Source of the DNA: Spiribacter curvatus
GTDB lineage: Bacteria > Pseudomonadota > Gammaproteobacteria > Nitrococcales > Nitrococcaceae
DNA: 64,000 nt
Assembly (NCBI RefSeq): GCF_000485905.1
Contig: NC_022664.1
Coordinates: 1,807,001 to 1,871,000 of the forward strand
Direction of reading: 5' to 3'
Part shown: positions 36,514-46,596 of the stretch, in pieces
Position numbering within the stretch: the stretch's first letter is position 1
How the letters are laid out: each line of letters opens with the position of its first letter
The notes under the pieces: model-generated
What the model was told of the DNA's origin: nothing
Seen by the model: only the letters and a program-made list of their open reading frames with translations
The model's database searches: none
Program-made: the position numbers and the translations under genes

Positions 36514-36976
36514 TTGCCCCTGCTCACGGACGATCGGACCCGCACATTGAACACCGCCAGCGCATCCAACCCGCCTACGCCCACGCCAACGCCAACGCCG
36601 CCGAGGGCGCCCCTCACCCGCAGCGAGCAGTTCATCACCGCCGCGGTATTCCTGTTCCCGGCACTGGCGCTGACCGTCCCGGATGGCTACTCCATCGGCG
36701 CAGTGGCACTGCTCATCGCGGCGGTCACCCACCTCGTCGCCAACCGTCGCACCTGGGCACAACAGCCGCCTCTGCCGACCGCCGTGAAGGCGGTGATTGC
36801 GTTCATGATCCTCTACGCCCTCTACTGGATGGGGGACGCGGCGCTGCGGGGCGAAGGCCTGAGGGAGTTCGACCGGCCCAGCCGCTTTCTGCTCGCGGCC
36901 TTCTGCCTGAGCGTCTTCGCCCAGGCGCGTATCCAACAGGGTGCGCTTTGGCTGGGTCTGGCGGTGGGCGGCATCG
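36053..36976. repeat. direct repeat, copy 2 (leader and 5' part of ligase gene)
   Basis: Same orientation as 30547-31492. Identity is highest across the leader and the first about 75 codons of the ligase gene, and becomes patchy after GGCGGCATCGG. Recombination between the copies would delete the WbpM, sugar transferase and epimerase genes. Confidence 0.9.
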
Positions 36977-37899
36977 GCACGGGTGGACTGGCCATCACCC
37001 AGAAACTCATCGAGGGCCACTCGCGCGCCAACGGCTTTGCGCAGACGATCCAGTTCGGCAATGCCAGCATGCTGATCGGATTGATGTGCTTGGCCGGCAC
37101 GATCTGGGCGGCCAGCCGACCGACAACGCGACGCGGTCGTGCGCTCACGGTTGCAATATTGATCCTCGGTGGCATCGGCGGCCTGACGGGGTCTTTCCTC
37201 TCCGGCAGTCGCGGCGCCTGGCTGGCACTTGGCCCGGCACTGCTGATCGGGCTCTGGGCCGCCGTGCGGCTTGGTCACACGCGTCGCTATCTCGTCCTCG
37301 CTCCGATGGCGCTCGCGCTACTGGTCGCTGCCGTCTATCTCCAACCGGCGACCGGCGTCGCACACCGCATAACCGGCGCCGCGCAGCAGTTAGAGCATTA
37401 CATTGACGGCACCGACCGCACCAGCAGCGTTGGCTACCGACTTGATATGTGGAAAGGCGCGTGGCGGTTGTTCAAGTCAAGGCCACTGACCGGCTGGGGT
37501 GAGCAAGGCTACATCGAGCGAACGCGCGAACTGGGTGCGTCGGGCTACATCGCGTCTGGCGCCGCGCAATTCACTCACGCCCACAACGAGTGGTTCAACA
37601 CGCTCGTCAAAAAGGGGATCATTGGTGGAGCGGTTCTCTTAGGCCTCTACCTCATGCCAGCGGTGTGCTTTCTGCGACTGAGAACCAGACCACCCGGCGA
37701 CCCGTCGCAAACGTTAAAGGCGCCCTGTCTCGCCGTAGCGACTGCCGGGCTTATTTTCATGTTTGGATTTATGGCGACCGGACTCACGCAGGTGAACTTC
37801 AATCACAACATCGGTGCAATGACGTTCGCATTCATGACTGCCGTGCTGGTGGGCTTATCGGTCGATCCGGCGCGCCGCTCCCCCGTCGACGATACGTAA
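36514..37899 (+). CDS. O-antigen ligase/polymerase family protein, copy 2
   Basis: A 461-residue polytopic protein paralogous to the gene at 31029. The N-terminal 150 residues are nearly identical, the central part has diverged, and the C-terminal loop again carries RLDMWKGAWRLFKSRPLTGWGEQGY and FTHAHNEWFNTLVKKGIIGG. I use the TTG at 36514, equivalent to copy 1 (AAGG, then 4 bases). A longer frame to 36241 translates the repeat run and lacks support. The 3' end overlaps the opposing WecA-fusion gene by 45 bases. Confidence 0.85.
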   Translation: MPLLTDDRTRTLNTASASNPPTPTPTPTPPRAPLTRSEQFITAAVFLFPALALTVPDGYSIGAVALLIAAVTHLVANRRTWAQQPPLPTAVKAVIAFMILYALYWMGDAALRGEGLREFDRPSRFLLAAFCLSVFAQARIQQGALWLGLAVGGIGTGGLAITQKLIEGHSRANGFAQTIQFGNASMLIGLMCLAGTIWAASRPTTRRGRALTVAILILGGIGGLTGSFLSGSRGAWLALGPALLIGLWAAVRLGHTRRYLVLAPMALALLVAAVYLQPATGVAHRITGAAQQLEHYIDGTDRTSSVGYRLDMWKGAWRLFKSRPLTGWGEQGYIERTRELGASGYIASGAAQFTHAHNEWFNTLVKKGIIGGAVLLGLYLMPAVCFLRLRTRPPGDPSQTLKAPCLAVATAGLIFMFGFMATGLTQVNFNHNIGAMTFAFMTAVLVGLSVDPARRSPVDDT

Positions 37900-40317
37900 T
37901 GGCACCCTAGAGGGAGAACTCGGTTCATCTCCACTCGTGGCAGGCGGTGCGCCCGCCGAGCTGGACTGATGCGAATCAAGACTGGCCGCCACGCCCAACG
38001 CCCAGACAGCGGTGATGATCACGCCACTCAATGGGTCATGAACCACGGGCGAGAGCAAGAACAAGCCGAGCACACTCCACAAAAGCCCATACGCGGTGAT
38101 GACTTGAACGAGCGGCCAGGCCTGACGGCGGCCCGCACGCGAGACCGCCCGCATCCAAACAGCGATCAATGCGACGAACAAGCCCAGCCCCGGCAGTCCG
38201 CCTGTCAGTAGCAATGATGCATAAGCTGATCGATAAGTTGGTAAAGCCCCCTGCGGGCGCTCTTCCGCCGTGAATGGCCGCCCGTCGCCCGCCAGGGGAC
38301 GCTGCGCCGATGCCTGAACAACCGACCGCCAGTCCGCCAGCCTCGAGGCGACGCCGGGATAGCGCGTCTCGGCCTGCGTCGTTGCGCCACCGAGATAGAG
38401 GAAAGCAGCCTGAACCGGCCCCCAGTACTGCTCATCCAGGGACACGCCCGGCGGCTTGAACGTATTCGCGAGCAGACTCCCCAGCAGGATGGTCACAACC
38501 GTCGCGCCCACAACGCTGACGCGAAGCGCACGCTGCTCACCCGGTCGCATGGCGGCCACCACCATGGCGACAAGCCCAACCAACCCGGCCGCGACGGCCG
38601 ATTGCAAGGACAGGCCAAGCAGCAAGAGCAGCAGCATGGTTACCCCAAGGACAGCACTCACCAGGCTCGCCCGTGCGCGCCAGCGCCGTGTATAGCTCGT
38701 GATCCCGTAGGCACCGGCACCGACCAGAACCATGAGCATCAGCACCAGGAGGAGGCCACCGGTCTGGACACTACCCCAGTGATCGGCGGTGCGGAGGTAG
38801 CCGGCTTCGAGCATCTGCCAGTCCGCTCCGAGCGCCCAAGTGCCGATGAGCGACGCCACCGCCAGCGAGAAAAGCGGTAACGCATGATGCCGGTAGCGGC
38901 CGAGCCACCAGCCGAGCGGCAGCGCGAACGCCCCGGTCATCCACATCACGGGGAGCCAGACGGCTGCCAACGGCTCGGGCCGCAGAAAAACGGCAAGCGT
39001 CATCCAGGCCGCCATCATGAGCGCAAGCCGTGTAATGGCAAGGCCGCGCAGAGCGGCGGCGATCGCCTGTCGTTGCGCGAGTGATGCCAGCCCGATCAAC
39101 GCCACTCCAGCGCCCACTATCCCACCTCGGCCTGCCGGCAGCGCCAACGCAACGGTGTAGATCCCCACAAGCGCCATGCGGTCGATGACCGGTAGCCGGT
39201 CGGCATCCGATCGCGCCAACAACCCCCGCAGCCGCCGGATCGCCTTCGTGGTCCGCCAGGCGTAGCGCACGAAAAAATAGTGAGCACTGGCGACCAGCAA
39301 AAGGGCCAATCCGAGCAGGACATCGGGGACACCGATGAGCGACCCCGCCAGGCCAATCACGGCCATGACAAGCGTGAGGCCGCTGAAGATCATCGCCGTC
39401 TGCCCGGGCGTGAACCCGGCGCGTCCAAGAATATGGTGCAAATGATTGCGATCGGCGTGAAACGGGCTCTGACCCCGCATCAATCGCCGGATCATCAGAT
39501 TGAGCGTATCGATGACCGGCAACGCGAGCACCCAGGCAATGCCCACCGGCGCAATCGGAGAGGCCGCGCGCTGCGAGACATCGATCGCCACCCAGGCGAT
39601 CGCGAACCCAAGCATCAACGTGCCTGCGTCGCCGAGGAAAACAGTCGCTCGTGGGCGCCAGGGCGTGCGCAGATTAAAGACCAGAAAACCGAGGCAGGCA
39701 CCGCATAGCGTCGCGGCAATCAGCATGGCCGAGGCGGCATCAGCCACCCATGCCGCAATGCCCAACGCAGCGAGCATGACCACTGCCGTGCTCCCGGCCA
39801 GGCCATCCACGCCGTCGATCATTTTGAAGGCATTCACAAAGCCAACGATGGCAATCACGGCGACCGGTGCGGCGAGAAAGCCCATTGCAATGAGTCCACC
39901 ACCCGGCCATATACCGATGCGCTCAAGCGCGAGTCCCGCAGCAAAGACCGCCACGAGTGCTGCCATCACTTGTACGCCGAACTTCGGAGCGCTGCCCAGA
40001 CCACGCTGATCATCGACAAGGCCGAAGAGCAGCAGACCGAGAAGCGCACCCGCAAAGGGGGCGCCCGCGCTTAGAAGGGTGCCAAAGCCTGAATCGGTCT
40101 CATGCAGTCCCAGTACGATTGGCAACGCGGCCGCCAGCGCGATGGCCATGCCCAGACCACCCACAACCGGTGTTGGCCGCTGATGTTGCTTACGCCCACC
40201 GGGCCGGTCCACCAGGCCGAAGCGCCTCGCGTGTCGGCGCAGCACCCCAATCGCGAAGACCGCGACCAACAGTGCAGCGGTGAATCCAGCAGTGCCTGCC
40301 GCGAGAAGTTGTTCCAA
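37855..40317 (-). CDS. WecA/MraY-type transferase fused to a ligase-like membrane domain
   Basis: An 820-residue polytopic protein. Residues 1-350 form a complete polyprenyl-phosphate HexNAc-1-phosphate transferase: DD at 102-103, NAFKMIDGVDG at 162-172, FLGDAG at 227-232 and the HxRxHxHH-type HADRNHLHH at 287-295. Residues about 375-800 add around ten more hydrophobic segments and a loop (SRLADWRSVVQASAQRPLAGDG, then YRSAYASLLLTGGLPGLGLF) resembling the O-antigen ligase/polymerase domain, without the HNEW signature. WecA homologues are normally about 350 residues. The start is TTG at 40317. The fusion implies initiation and a later membrane step in one chain (inference). Confidence 0.85.
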   Translation of the reverse strand: MEQLLAAGTAGFTAALLVAVFAIGVLRRHARRFGLVDRPGGRKQHQRPTPVVGGLGMAIALAAALPIVLGLHETDSGFGTLLSAGAPFAGALLGLLLFGLVDDQRGLGSAPKFGVQVMAALVAVFAAGLALERIGIWPGGGLIAMGFLAAPVAVIAIVGFVNAFKMIDGVDGLAGSTAVVMLAALGIAAWVADAASAMLIAATLCGACLGFLVFNLRTPWRPRATVFLGDAGTLMLGFAIAWVAIDVSQRAASPIAPVGIAWVLALPVIDTLNLMIRRLMRGQSPFHADRNHLHHILGRAGFTPGQTAMIFSGLTLVMAVIGLAGSLIGVPDVLLGLALLLVASAHYFFVRYAWRTTKAIRRLRGLLARSDADRLPVIDRMALVGIYTVALALPAGRGGIVGAGVALIGLASLAQRQAIAAALRGLAITRLALMMAAWMTLAVFLRPEPLAAVWLPVMWMTGAFALPLGWWLGRYRHHALPLFSLAVASLIGTWALGADWQMLEAGYLRTADHWGSVQTGGLLLVLMLMVLVGAGAYGITSYTRRWRARASLVSAVLGVTMLLLLLLGLSLQSAVAAGLVGLVAMVVAAMRPGEQRALRVSVVGATVVTILLGSLLANTFKPPGVSLDEQYWGPVQAAFLYLGGATTQAETRYPGVASRLADWRSVVQASAQRPLAGDGRPFTAEERPQGALPTYRSAYASLLLTGGLPGLGLFVALIAVWMRAVSRAGRRQAWPLVQVITAYGLLWSVLGLFLLSPVVHDPLSGVIITAVWALGVAASLDSHQSSSAGAPPATSGDEPSSPSRVPLRIVDGGAARRIDR

Positions 40318-40410
40318 ACCGACATCCTGTCTGCTTGCATTGTTAAGGCCGAAACTATCCGATCAGCGGCGATCTGGGTATCCCCCACACGGAGGGAGCG
40401 CCCGTCGGCG

Positions 40411-41723
<1,313 letters not shown>

Positions 41724-41727
<4 letters not shown>

Positions 41728-42443
41728 TCGTGGCGTCCATGCGTGGGTTGAGAGCGGGGTTGCGTCGAGGGATACCCCGGCAAGTGGGCGGCGAGCTCTG
41801 CTGGGGGCTGCGGCAGATCAGTGAAAACCCGCCAGACGAGCCCGCTGCTCGGAAACACCACTACCCATGCGGTTAGCGCGATGAGCAGAAAGTAATTGCG
41901 CAGTGTGCGATTGCGGACATACCAGCGCTCGAGCTCGCCCTTGTAGGGCATGATCAGGGTGTCGTAGACCCAGTCGGGATCTTCAAAGCCCTCGTATAGG
42001 TCTTCTTCACCGCGGAAGATTATCGAGCCGATCCCGGACAGCCCCGGCGGCACCCGCACAATGTCCGCCTGAGCCTCCTCCGGAAACGCATCGAAACAAC
42101 GCTGCGTCTGCGGACGGGGACCGATGACGCTCATCTCACCGCGCCAGATGTTGATGAGCTGCGGGAGCTCGTTCAGCTTGGTCTTGCGCAGGAAACGGCC
42201 CACTGGCAGCACGCGCGGGTCGCGCGCCACCGTAACGGTGCCCGTCCCGATATTGGGGCTATTCTTGAGCATGGTGGCGAACTTCAAAAGCCCGAACGGG
42301 CGGCCGCCCTGCCCCACGCGGTCCTGGCGGAAAAACACCTCGCCCTCGCCGGTCAGGCGCAGCACTATGGCAATTGGGATCAGCAAGGGTGCCAGCGCCA
42401 GAAGCGCCAGCGAGGAGAAAATCAGATCAAAGAATCGTTGCAT
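41724..42443 (-). CDS. undecaprenyl-phosphate sugar-1-phosphate transferase
   Basis: A 239-residue monotopic phosphoglycosyl transferase with an N-terminal helix (LIFSSLALLALAPLLIPIAIVL), EVFFRQDRVGQGGRPFGLLKFATM, RKTKLNELPQLINIWRGEMSVIGPRP and PPGLSGIGSI. The usual LDELPQ catalytic pair reads LNELPQ, so the Asp of the dyad is Asn here, as it is in some family members. A C-terminal hydrophobic segment (about 185-205) and Pro-rich tail are additional. It is the second of three lipid-linked initiation enzymes in the locus. Confidence 0.9.
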
Positions 42444-42452
42444 ACCGTCAGA

Positions 42453-43640
42453 CTACATCCGTGAGTCCAGATACCGCCCGGTCTCTTTGTGAGCAAAATC
42501 CGGGAGCATCTCAAAGAACAGCTCCACCAGATCCGATTTCTGCCAGGTCCCGGTGGCGCGAAGGCGCGCGATCTCGGCGAGGAAATGATCGAGCTTGGCT
42601 TCATCAAACTCGGCTGGATTGCGGATCACGCCCAGGCGCTCAAAGCGCTGCCAGTCGATATCCTCGCCGTCGGTGTAGAACTCCTCGAAGTCCTTCTCGC
42701 CGGTGGTGTCGCTCGCAAAGAAATAGCAGGGCCATTGGCCTTTCGCGGCAAGACGTTCAACGCTCTGACGCGCTTCGTCCTCCGTCTCGCAGGGCACCGG
42801 CTCCAGACCGCGTGCGGCCAGATAGCGCACCGCGATTTCGGAGAATGTCATCAGATGCAGCCGCTCGCTGAGCTTGGGGAAGAAAATGTCACGGCTCTCC
42901 CCCAGCAGGCAGGAGAGCAGACAGAGCTCGCCCGACTCGGTGTCGGTCACGAAATACCGCCGCACGTCGCTCGGCGCGGAAATGGGCTGACGCTTCAGCA
43001 GCCGCTGATTGAATCCGTGCAACAGACTACCGTCTGAGAACGCCACATTGGCGAAGCGCGCCATGGAAACCGGCAGGGTCTGGCTCTCGCGCATCAGGAA
43101 GAGCTCCATGATGCGCTTGCTCGCGCCCATCATGTTGACAGGTGCGGCGGCCTTGTCGGTGGAGACACAGAAATACTTCGACGCGCCTTTTTCCCGCGCC
43201 CAGCGCGCCGTGGCGAGGGTGTTCTCGATGTTGACCTCCACCATGCGCATCAAGCTGTAGGGGTCTTTCTCAGACCGCACATGTTTAAGCGCCGAGAGGT
43301 TGAGCACATAGTCATACCCGGTGGGCTCGCGCATTAAAGCCGCGAAAGCGGTCGAGCCAGCATCCAGGGCAAACGTGCGGAAGTCACCATCGATGTAGCC
43401 AATACTTGATCGCAGGTCGCGGACCAGCTCGACCAGGTTGTTCTCGCTGATGTCCACCACATCCAGCGCGGCCGGATTGCGGCGGAAGATCTCTCGAGTG
43501 ACCGCCTGACCGATCGTGCCTGCGGCACCGATGATCAGAAATCGGCTACCCGCCACTTTTTCGGTGAGCGCCGGCTCGTGCGCGGCGATATCTTCGTCAA
43601 AGAGCGGCGCGTCGCGGCCGATGAGGGAGAGCGTATTCAT
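42453..43640 (-). CDS. UDP-GlcNAc 4,6-dehydratase, LegB/PseB-like
   Basis: A 395-residue soluble SDR with the NAD loop FLIIGAAGTIGQAVTREIF at 34-52, NLSALKHVRSEKDPYSLMRMVEVN and the catalytic region CVSTDKAAAPVNMMGASKRIMELFL, again with Met at the Tyr position. SMARFANVAFSDGSLLHGFNQR follows. It would form UDP-4-keto-6-deoxy-HexNAc, the substrate of the LegC-like aminotransferase encoded 0.9 kb upstream. The remaining nonulosonate genes are absent from the window. Confidence 0.88.
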   Translation of the reverse strand: MNTLSLIGRDAPLFDEDIAAHEPALTEKVAGSRFLIIGAAGTIGQAVTREIFRRNPAALDVVDISENNLVELVRDLRSSIGYIDGDFRTFALDAGSTAFAALMREPTGYDYVLNLSALKHVRSEKDPYSLMRMVEVNIENTLATARWAREKGASKYFCVSTDKAAAPVNMMGASKRIMELFLMRESQTLPVSMARFANVAFSDGSLLHGFNQRLLKRQPISAPSDVRRYFVTDTESGELCLLSCLLGESRDIFFPKLSERLHLMTFSEIAVRYLAARGLEPVPCETEDEARQSVERLAAKGQWPCYFFASDTTGEKDFEEFYTDGEDIDWQRFERLGVIRNPAEFDEAKLDHFLAEIARLRATGTWQKSDLVELFFEMLPDFAHKETGRYLDSRM

Positions 43641-43667
43641 CGTTATTCCCGGAAATGAGACGGCTTA

Positions 43668-44186
43668 TTACCGGTTCCAGCGTTGGTGGAACATCAAGCC
43701 GAGCAGGAAAAGGCGCCGTTGCGATGCTTTTTTGTCGATGCTGCGAAGCGAGTGGAATGCTTGATCCGCTGCATCCAGCAACTCTTGGGCATCGTCACGC
43801 GCGATGCGCCGACTGAGATCGTAGTCCGCCTCATGTCGGGCCTGCTGCAATTGGACAAACGCATTTGCAACATCAACCAGCGCGGGTGAGAGCGGCCGAT
43901 CCAACAGGTCATTAGCAGGCACCGGCAGCTTTTTGCCATCGGAATTAACGATGGTCTGGCAGAAATCCTTCATGGCCCCGTGCTGACAGGATCGCGCCAC
44001 TAAGCCACGGAGCTGATACTGGCCTTGTCCAGAGACGACCTCCCGGGCCACCGCGTCGAGTAAAAGATGGAACAACGCATAATAGGCAGTGGATACCGCC
44101 CGCCGAAGGCTGGCTTGTTTGGGCCTTTTCGGCTCGTGTCTTGCGAGTTGGTGGGCCTGGCCAAGCAAATCATCTGCCAGCGCCAT
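43668..44186 (-). CDS. HEPN-like domain protein
   Basis: A 172-residue helical protein with RRAVSTAYYALFHLLLDAVARE near residue 28 and QQARHEADYDLSRRI near 115, both typical of HEPN-fold proteins. The Rx4-6H ribonuclease motif of HepT toxins is not evident. It pairs with the 92-residue gene 24 bases upstream. The two sit between the LegC- and LegB-like genes, which are normally adjacent. A TA-like or regulatory function is inference. Confidence 0.72.
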   Translation of the reverse strand: MALADDLLGQAHQLARHEPKRPKQASLRRAVSTAYYALFHLLLDAVAREVVSGQGQYQLRGLVARSCQHGAMKDFCQTIVNSDGKKLPVPANDLLDRPLSPALVDVANAFVQLQQARHEADYDLSRRIARDDAQELLDAADQAFHSLRSIDKKASQRRLFLLGLMFHQRWNR

Positions 44187-44210
44187 AGAGACCTCCTTGT
44201 CTCAGCCGCC

Positions 44211-44489
44211 TCAGTTCTCGAGTCGGAAATAAGGCCAGACGCCAGGGGCAAGCTCAAAAACCCTAACCTGTATCTGTTTCTTGTATGCCTTAATGGCAGC
44301 CATGGCCCCCGGCTGCGCTGTCACGCCTTCGGGGACACGCATCCAGACCCACACCGCCTCATCACCGGTTGCATCCTGACCCCAACTAACGCGCAGGTTT
44401 TTAACGAAGTCAGGGGCATGCATCTGATTAAGCTCGGCCTCGAGCGCTTCCGGGCTTATGCCGGCCCGAGACAACTGTTCTGCTTGCAT
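44211..44489 (-). CDS. small unknown protein paired with the HEPN gene
   Basis: A 92-residue protein of unknown function. VSWGQDATGDEAVWVWMRVPEGV near the middle and VRVFELAPGVWPYFRLEN at the end suggest a small alpha/beta fold, possibly a degenerate nucleotidyltransferase-like partner, although no GS or DxD motif is present. It is followed 24 bases later by the HEPN gene, and I recall similar short proteins accompanying HEPN genes, which suggests a two-gene module. Confidence 0.62.
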   Translation of the reverse strand: MQAEQLSRAGISPEALEAELNQMHAPDFVKNLRVSWGQDATGDEAVWVWMRVPEGVTAQPGAMAAIKAYKKQIQVRVFELAPGVWPYFRLEN

Positions 44490-44567
44490 GTGGCCTCCGC
44501 GAACTCTTCAGGTACCCTCGACTCACATCGTACAACACACCCACGGCCGAGCGAGTCCGCTCGTCGG

Positions 44568-45761
44568 TCAACCACTTTGGGTCAGCCGCCCATCAGGCAC
44601 TGACGAGGGCAGATTGACGATGCGGTCCTGCAGCCAGCGAGAGACTGCCAGGCCGTCGTGCTGGCAATGCTGGTACATGGGCAGATCGGTCATGAGCTCC
44701 CAGATGGGACGGGTCATGATGCCCTCGGCGTTGGTGGCCTGGAGCAGGGCATCGCGCTCAGTGCGATCCGCCATCAGGATGGCGTTCAGCCAGTAGTTGA
44801 CCGTGGTACCGGGACGCTCGGTGATGAAGGTCTCGGGGCGATCGGCGAAAAAGGCCTCGTAGCGGGCGGCGACCTCGCGCTTGGCGGCAATCATCTCGGG
44901 CAGACGCCCCATCTGCGCCACGCCCAGGGCGGCGTTCAGGTTGGGCATACGGTAGTTATAGCCCAGCTCATCGTGGACGAACTCATAGGTGTGCGGGCGC
45001 TTGGCGGTGGTGGTGAGGTGCTTGGCGCGGGCGGCGAGATCCGGGTCATCGGTCAGGATCATGCCACCCCCGCCAGTAGTGATGATTTTGTTGCCGTTGA
45101 AGCTGAGTGTGCCGAGTCGGCCGATGGTGCCGGCGTGACGGCGGTTGATCGCGGTGTCCAGCTCGCCCGCTGTGTCGCCCGGCGAATCTACCCAACTCCC
45201 GAGGGCCTCAGCGGCGTCCTCCACCAGCGGTAGGCGATAGCGCTCGCAGATCTCAGCGATCGCTTCGATACGGGCCGGGTGGCCAAAGGTGTGCATCGGC
45301 AGCACCGCCGCAATGCGGCGGCCCGTGTGACGATTGATGGCACCCTTTCCGGTTACCTCTGCGGCGTCTTCCAGAAACCGCTCAAGCGCCTCCGGCGACA
45401 GCCCCAACGTGTCCTCATCCACATCCACAAACACCGGCGAGGCACCCGTGTAAGCCACCGCATTCGCCGTCGCGACAAAGGTCAATGCCTGCGTAATGAC
45501 TTCGTCGCCGGGCTCAACGCCGGATAGGCGCAGCGCTACCTGAATCGCCGCTGTGCCATTGACCGTGGCTACGGCATGGCACGCGCCAGTAAACGCCGCC
45601 ACTTGGCGCTCAAACTCGCCAATCAGCTCCCCAGCCGATGAGACGAAGTTGGAGTCAATACACTCGAGCACGCGCGCCTTTTCATCGCCGGCGAAGATCG
45701 GGCGATGCAGGGGCACGGGGCCATCGCCGTAGATGGAGCGGATGTTATTGATTAGGGTCAT
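44568..45761 (-). CDS. DegT/DnrJ/EryC1/StrS aminotransferase, LegC-like
   Basis: A 397-residue PLP sugar aminotransferase. VATVNGTAAIQVALRLSGVEPGDEVITQALTFVATANAV, the cofactor Asp region LPLVEDAAEALGS and the Schiff-base Lys in SFNGNKIITTGGGGMI are visible. The opening IRSIYGDGPVPLHRPIFAGDEK and the overall form match LegC, which aminates the 4-keto sugar made by a LegB enzyme for legionaminic-type acids. It starts 48 bases after the SecB-like gene, on the same strand. Confidence 0.9.
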   Translation of the reverse strand: MTLINNIRSIYGDGPVPLHRPIFAGDEKARVLECIDSNFVSSAGELIGEFERQVAAFTGACHAVATVNGTAAIQVALRLSGVEPGDEVITQALTFVATANAVAYTGASPVFVDVDEDTLGLSPEALERFLEDAAEVTGKGAINRHTGRRIAAVLPMHTFGHPARIEAIAEICERYRLPLVEDAAEALGSWVDSPGDTAGELDTAINRRHAGTIGRLGTLSFNGNKIITTGGGGMILTDDPDLAARAKHLTTTAKRPHTYEFVHDELGYNYRMPNLNAALGVAQMGRLPEMIAAKREVAARYEAFFADRPETFITERPGTTVNYWLNAILMADRTERDALLQATNAEGIMTRPIWELMTDLPMYQHCQHDGLAVSRWLQDRIVNLPSSVPDGRLTQSG

Positions 45762-45809
45762 GAGGCTATGTGTGCCATTTGCGCTCCAACTTGCGGAGCT
45801 TAGGGAGGG

Positions 45810-46217
45810 CTATTCTGCGCTCGGCGCGAAGCTTACGGTGGGCAACATCAACGCGGGCCAGGGTCCTCTGGCTGTCACGGATAGTAGATGCTCTCGGGCA
45901 GCGCCGTAGAGAATTGATGCGCCGGTTATGCGCACGACTGTCTCACGCTCGTCCTCTGGCCAATCCGGTGATACCGAGAAGAAACCGTAAACCTCGACTT
46001 CAACGTCATAAGTGCCTGGCCCGAGCTCAGCCTCGTCCCGCATAATAGTCATCCGCAACTGATAGCGGTTTTCATCCTCGATATGCGGATAGAGTTCAAT
46101 CTCAGTGTTTACCGCAGGTGAGCGCTCGAACTGCGGGTCGTCCTCCCCATCAGGCAACTGCGCATCCACCAGCAAGCGCTTGAAGAAATAGTTCTCAAGC
46201 TGCAATGGGGGTGTCAC
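45810..46217 (-). CDS. SecB-like chaperone of a TA-chaperone (TAC) module
   Basis: A 135-residue protein resembling SecB. LENYFFKRLLVDAQLP, YDVEVEVYGFFSVSPDW and GASILYGAAREHLLSVTARGPWPALMLPTVSFAP align by eye with E. coli SecB (the FLCEVQQGGIFSI and [23 protein letters not shown] regions). I choose GTG 46217 because GGAGG lies 5 bases upstream and the protein then begins like SecB. It overlaps the antitoxin gene by 23 bases. In known TAC systems such a chaperone stabilises the antitoxin through its C-terminal tail. Confidence 0.82.
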   Translation of the reverse strand: MTPPLQLENYFFKRLLVDAQLPDGEDDPQFERSPAVNTEIELYPHIEDENRYQLRMTIMRDEAELGPGTYDVEVEVYGFFSVSPDWPEDERETVVRITGASILYGAAREHLLSVTARGPWPALMLPTVSFAPSAE

Positions 46218-46596
46218 GACGACCTCCTGCCATCGGCTTCTGTAAACCGGTTTTCGTGAAACCGCCCAACAAACGCTTTGGTTCCTTTGCCGGCTTCGGG
46301 TCGGCAGACCATTGGCGGTTATCAACCGGCTCGTTCAGCCTAACCTCCAACTCACCACCAACTGCCCGGGCAAGCTTGACCATGGTCTCGAGCGTGACGT
46401 TTCCACTGCCACGCAGGACTTTGGTGATATAGCCGCGGCTGACCCCAATCTGGCGCGCAAGGTCAGCTCGACTCATCCCCTGCCGGTCCATCCGCTCGCA
46501 AAGATCCTCGGTGAACTCGAGCGAGACTTTTTCTACCCAGTATGCGTCGCCGGTCTTCGCTTCCTCTAGCAGATCTGTAAAACTCCGCTTACTCAT
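46195..46596 (-). CDS. XRE-family antitoxin of the TAC module
   Basis: A 133-residue antitoxin. The HTH is DRQGMSRADLARQIGVSRGYITKVLRGSGNVTLETMVKLARAVGGELEVRL (about 37-87). A C-terminal extension of about 45 residues, basic and rich in Gly, Pro and Lys with a single Trp (PVDNRQWSADPKPAKEPKRL), goes beyond the usual HigA length and is the position of the chaperone-addiction segment in TAC antitoxins. It overlaps the toxin gene by 8 bases and the chaperone gene by 23. Confidence 0.85.
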   Translation of the reverse strand: MSKRSFTDLLEEAKTGDAYWVEKVSLEFTEDLCERMDRQGMSRADLARQIGVSRGYITKVLRGSGNVTLETMVKLARAVGGELEVRLNEPVDNRQWSADPKPAKEPKRLLGGFTKTGLQKPMAGGRRDTPIAA

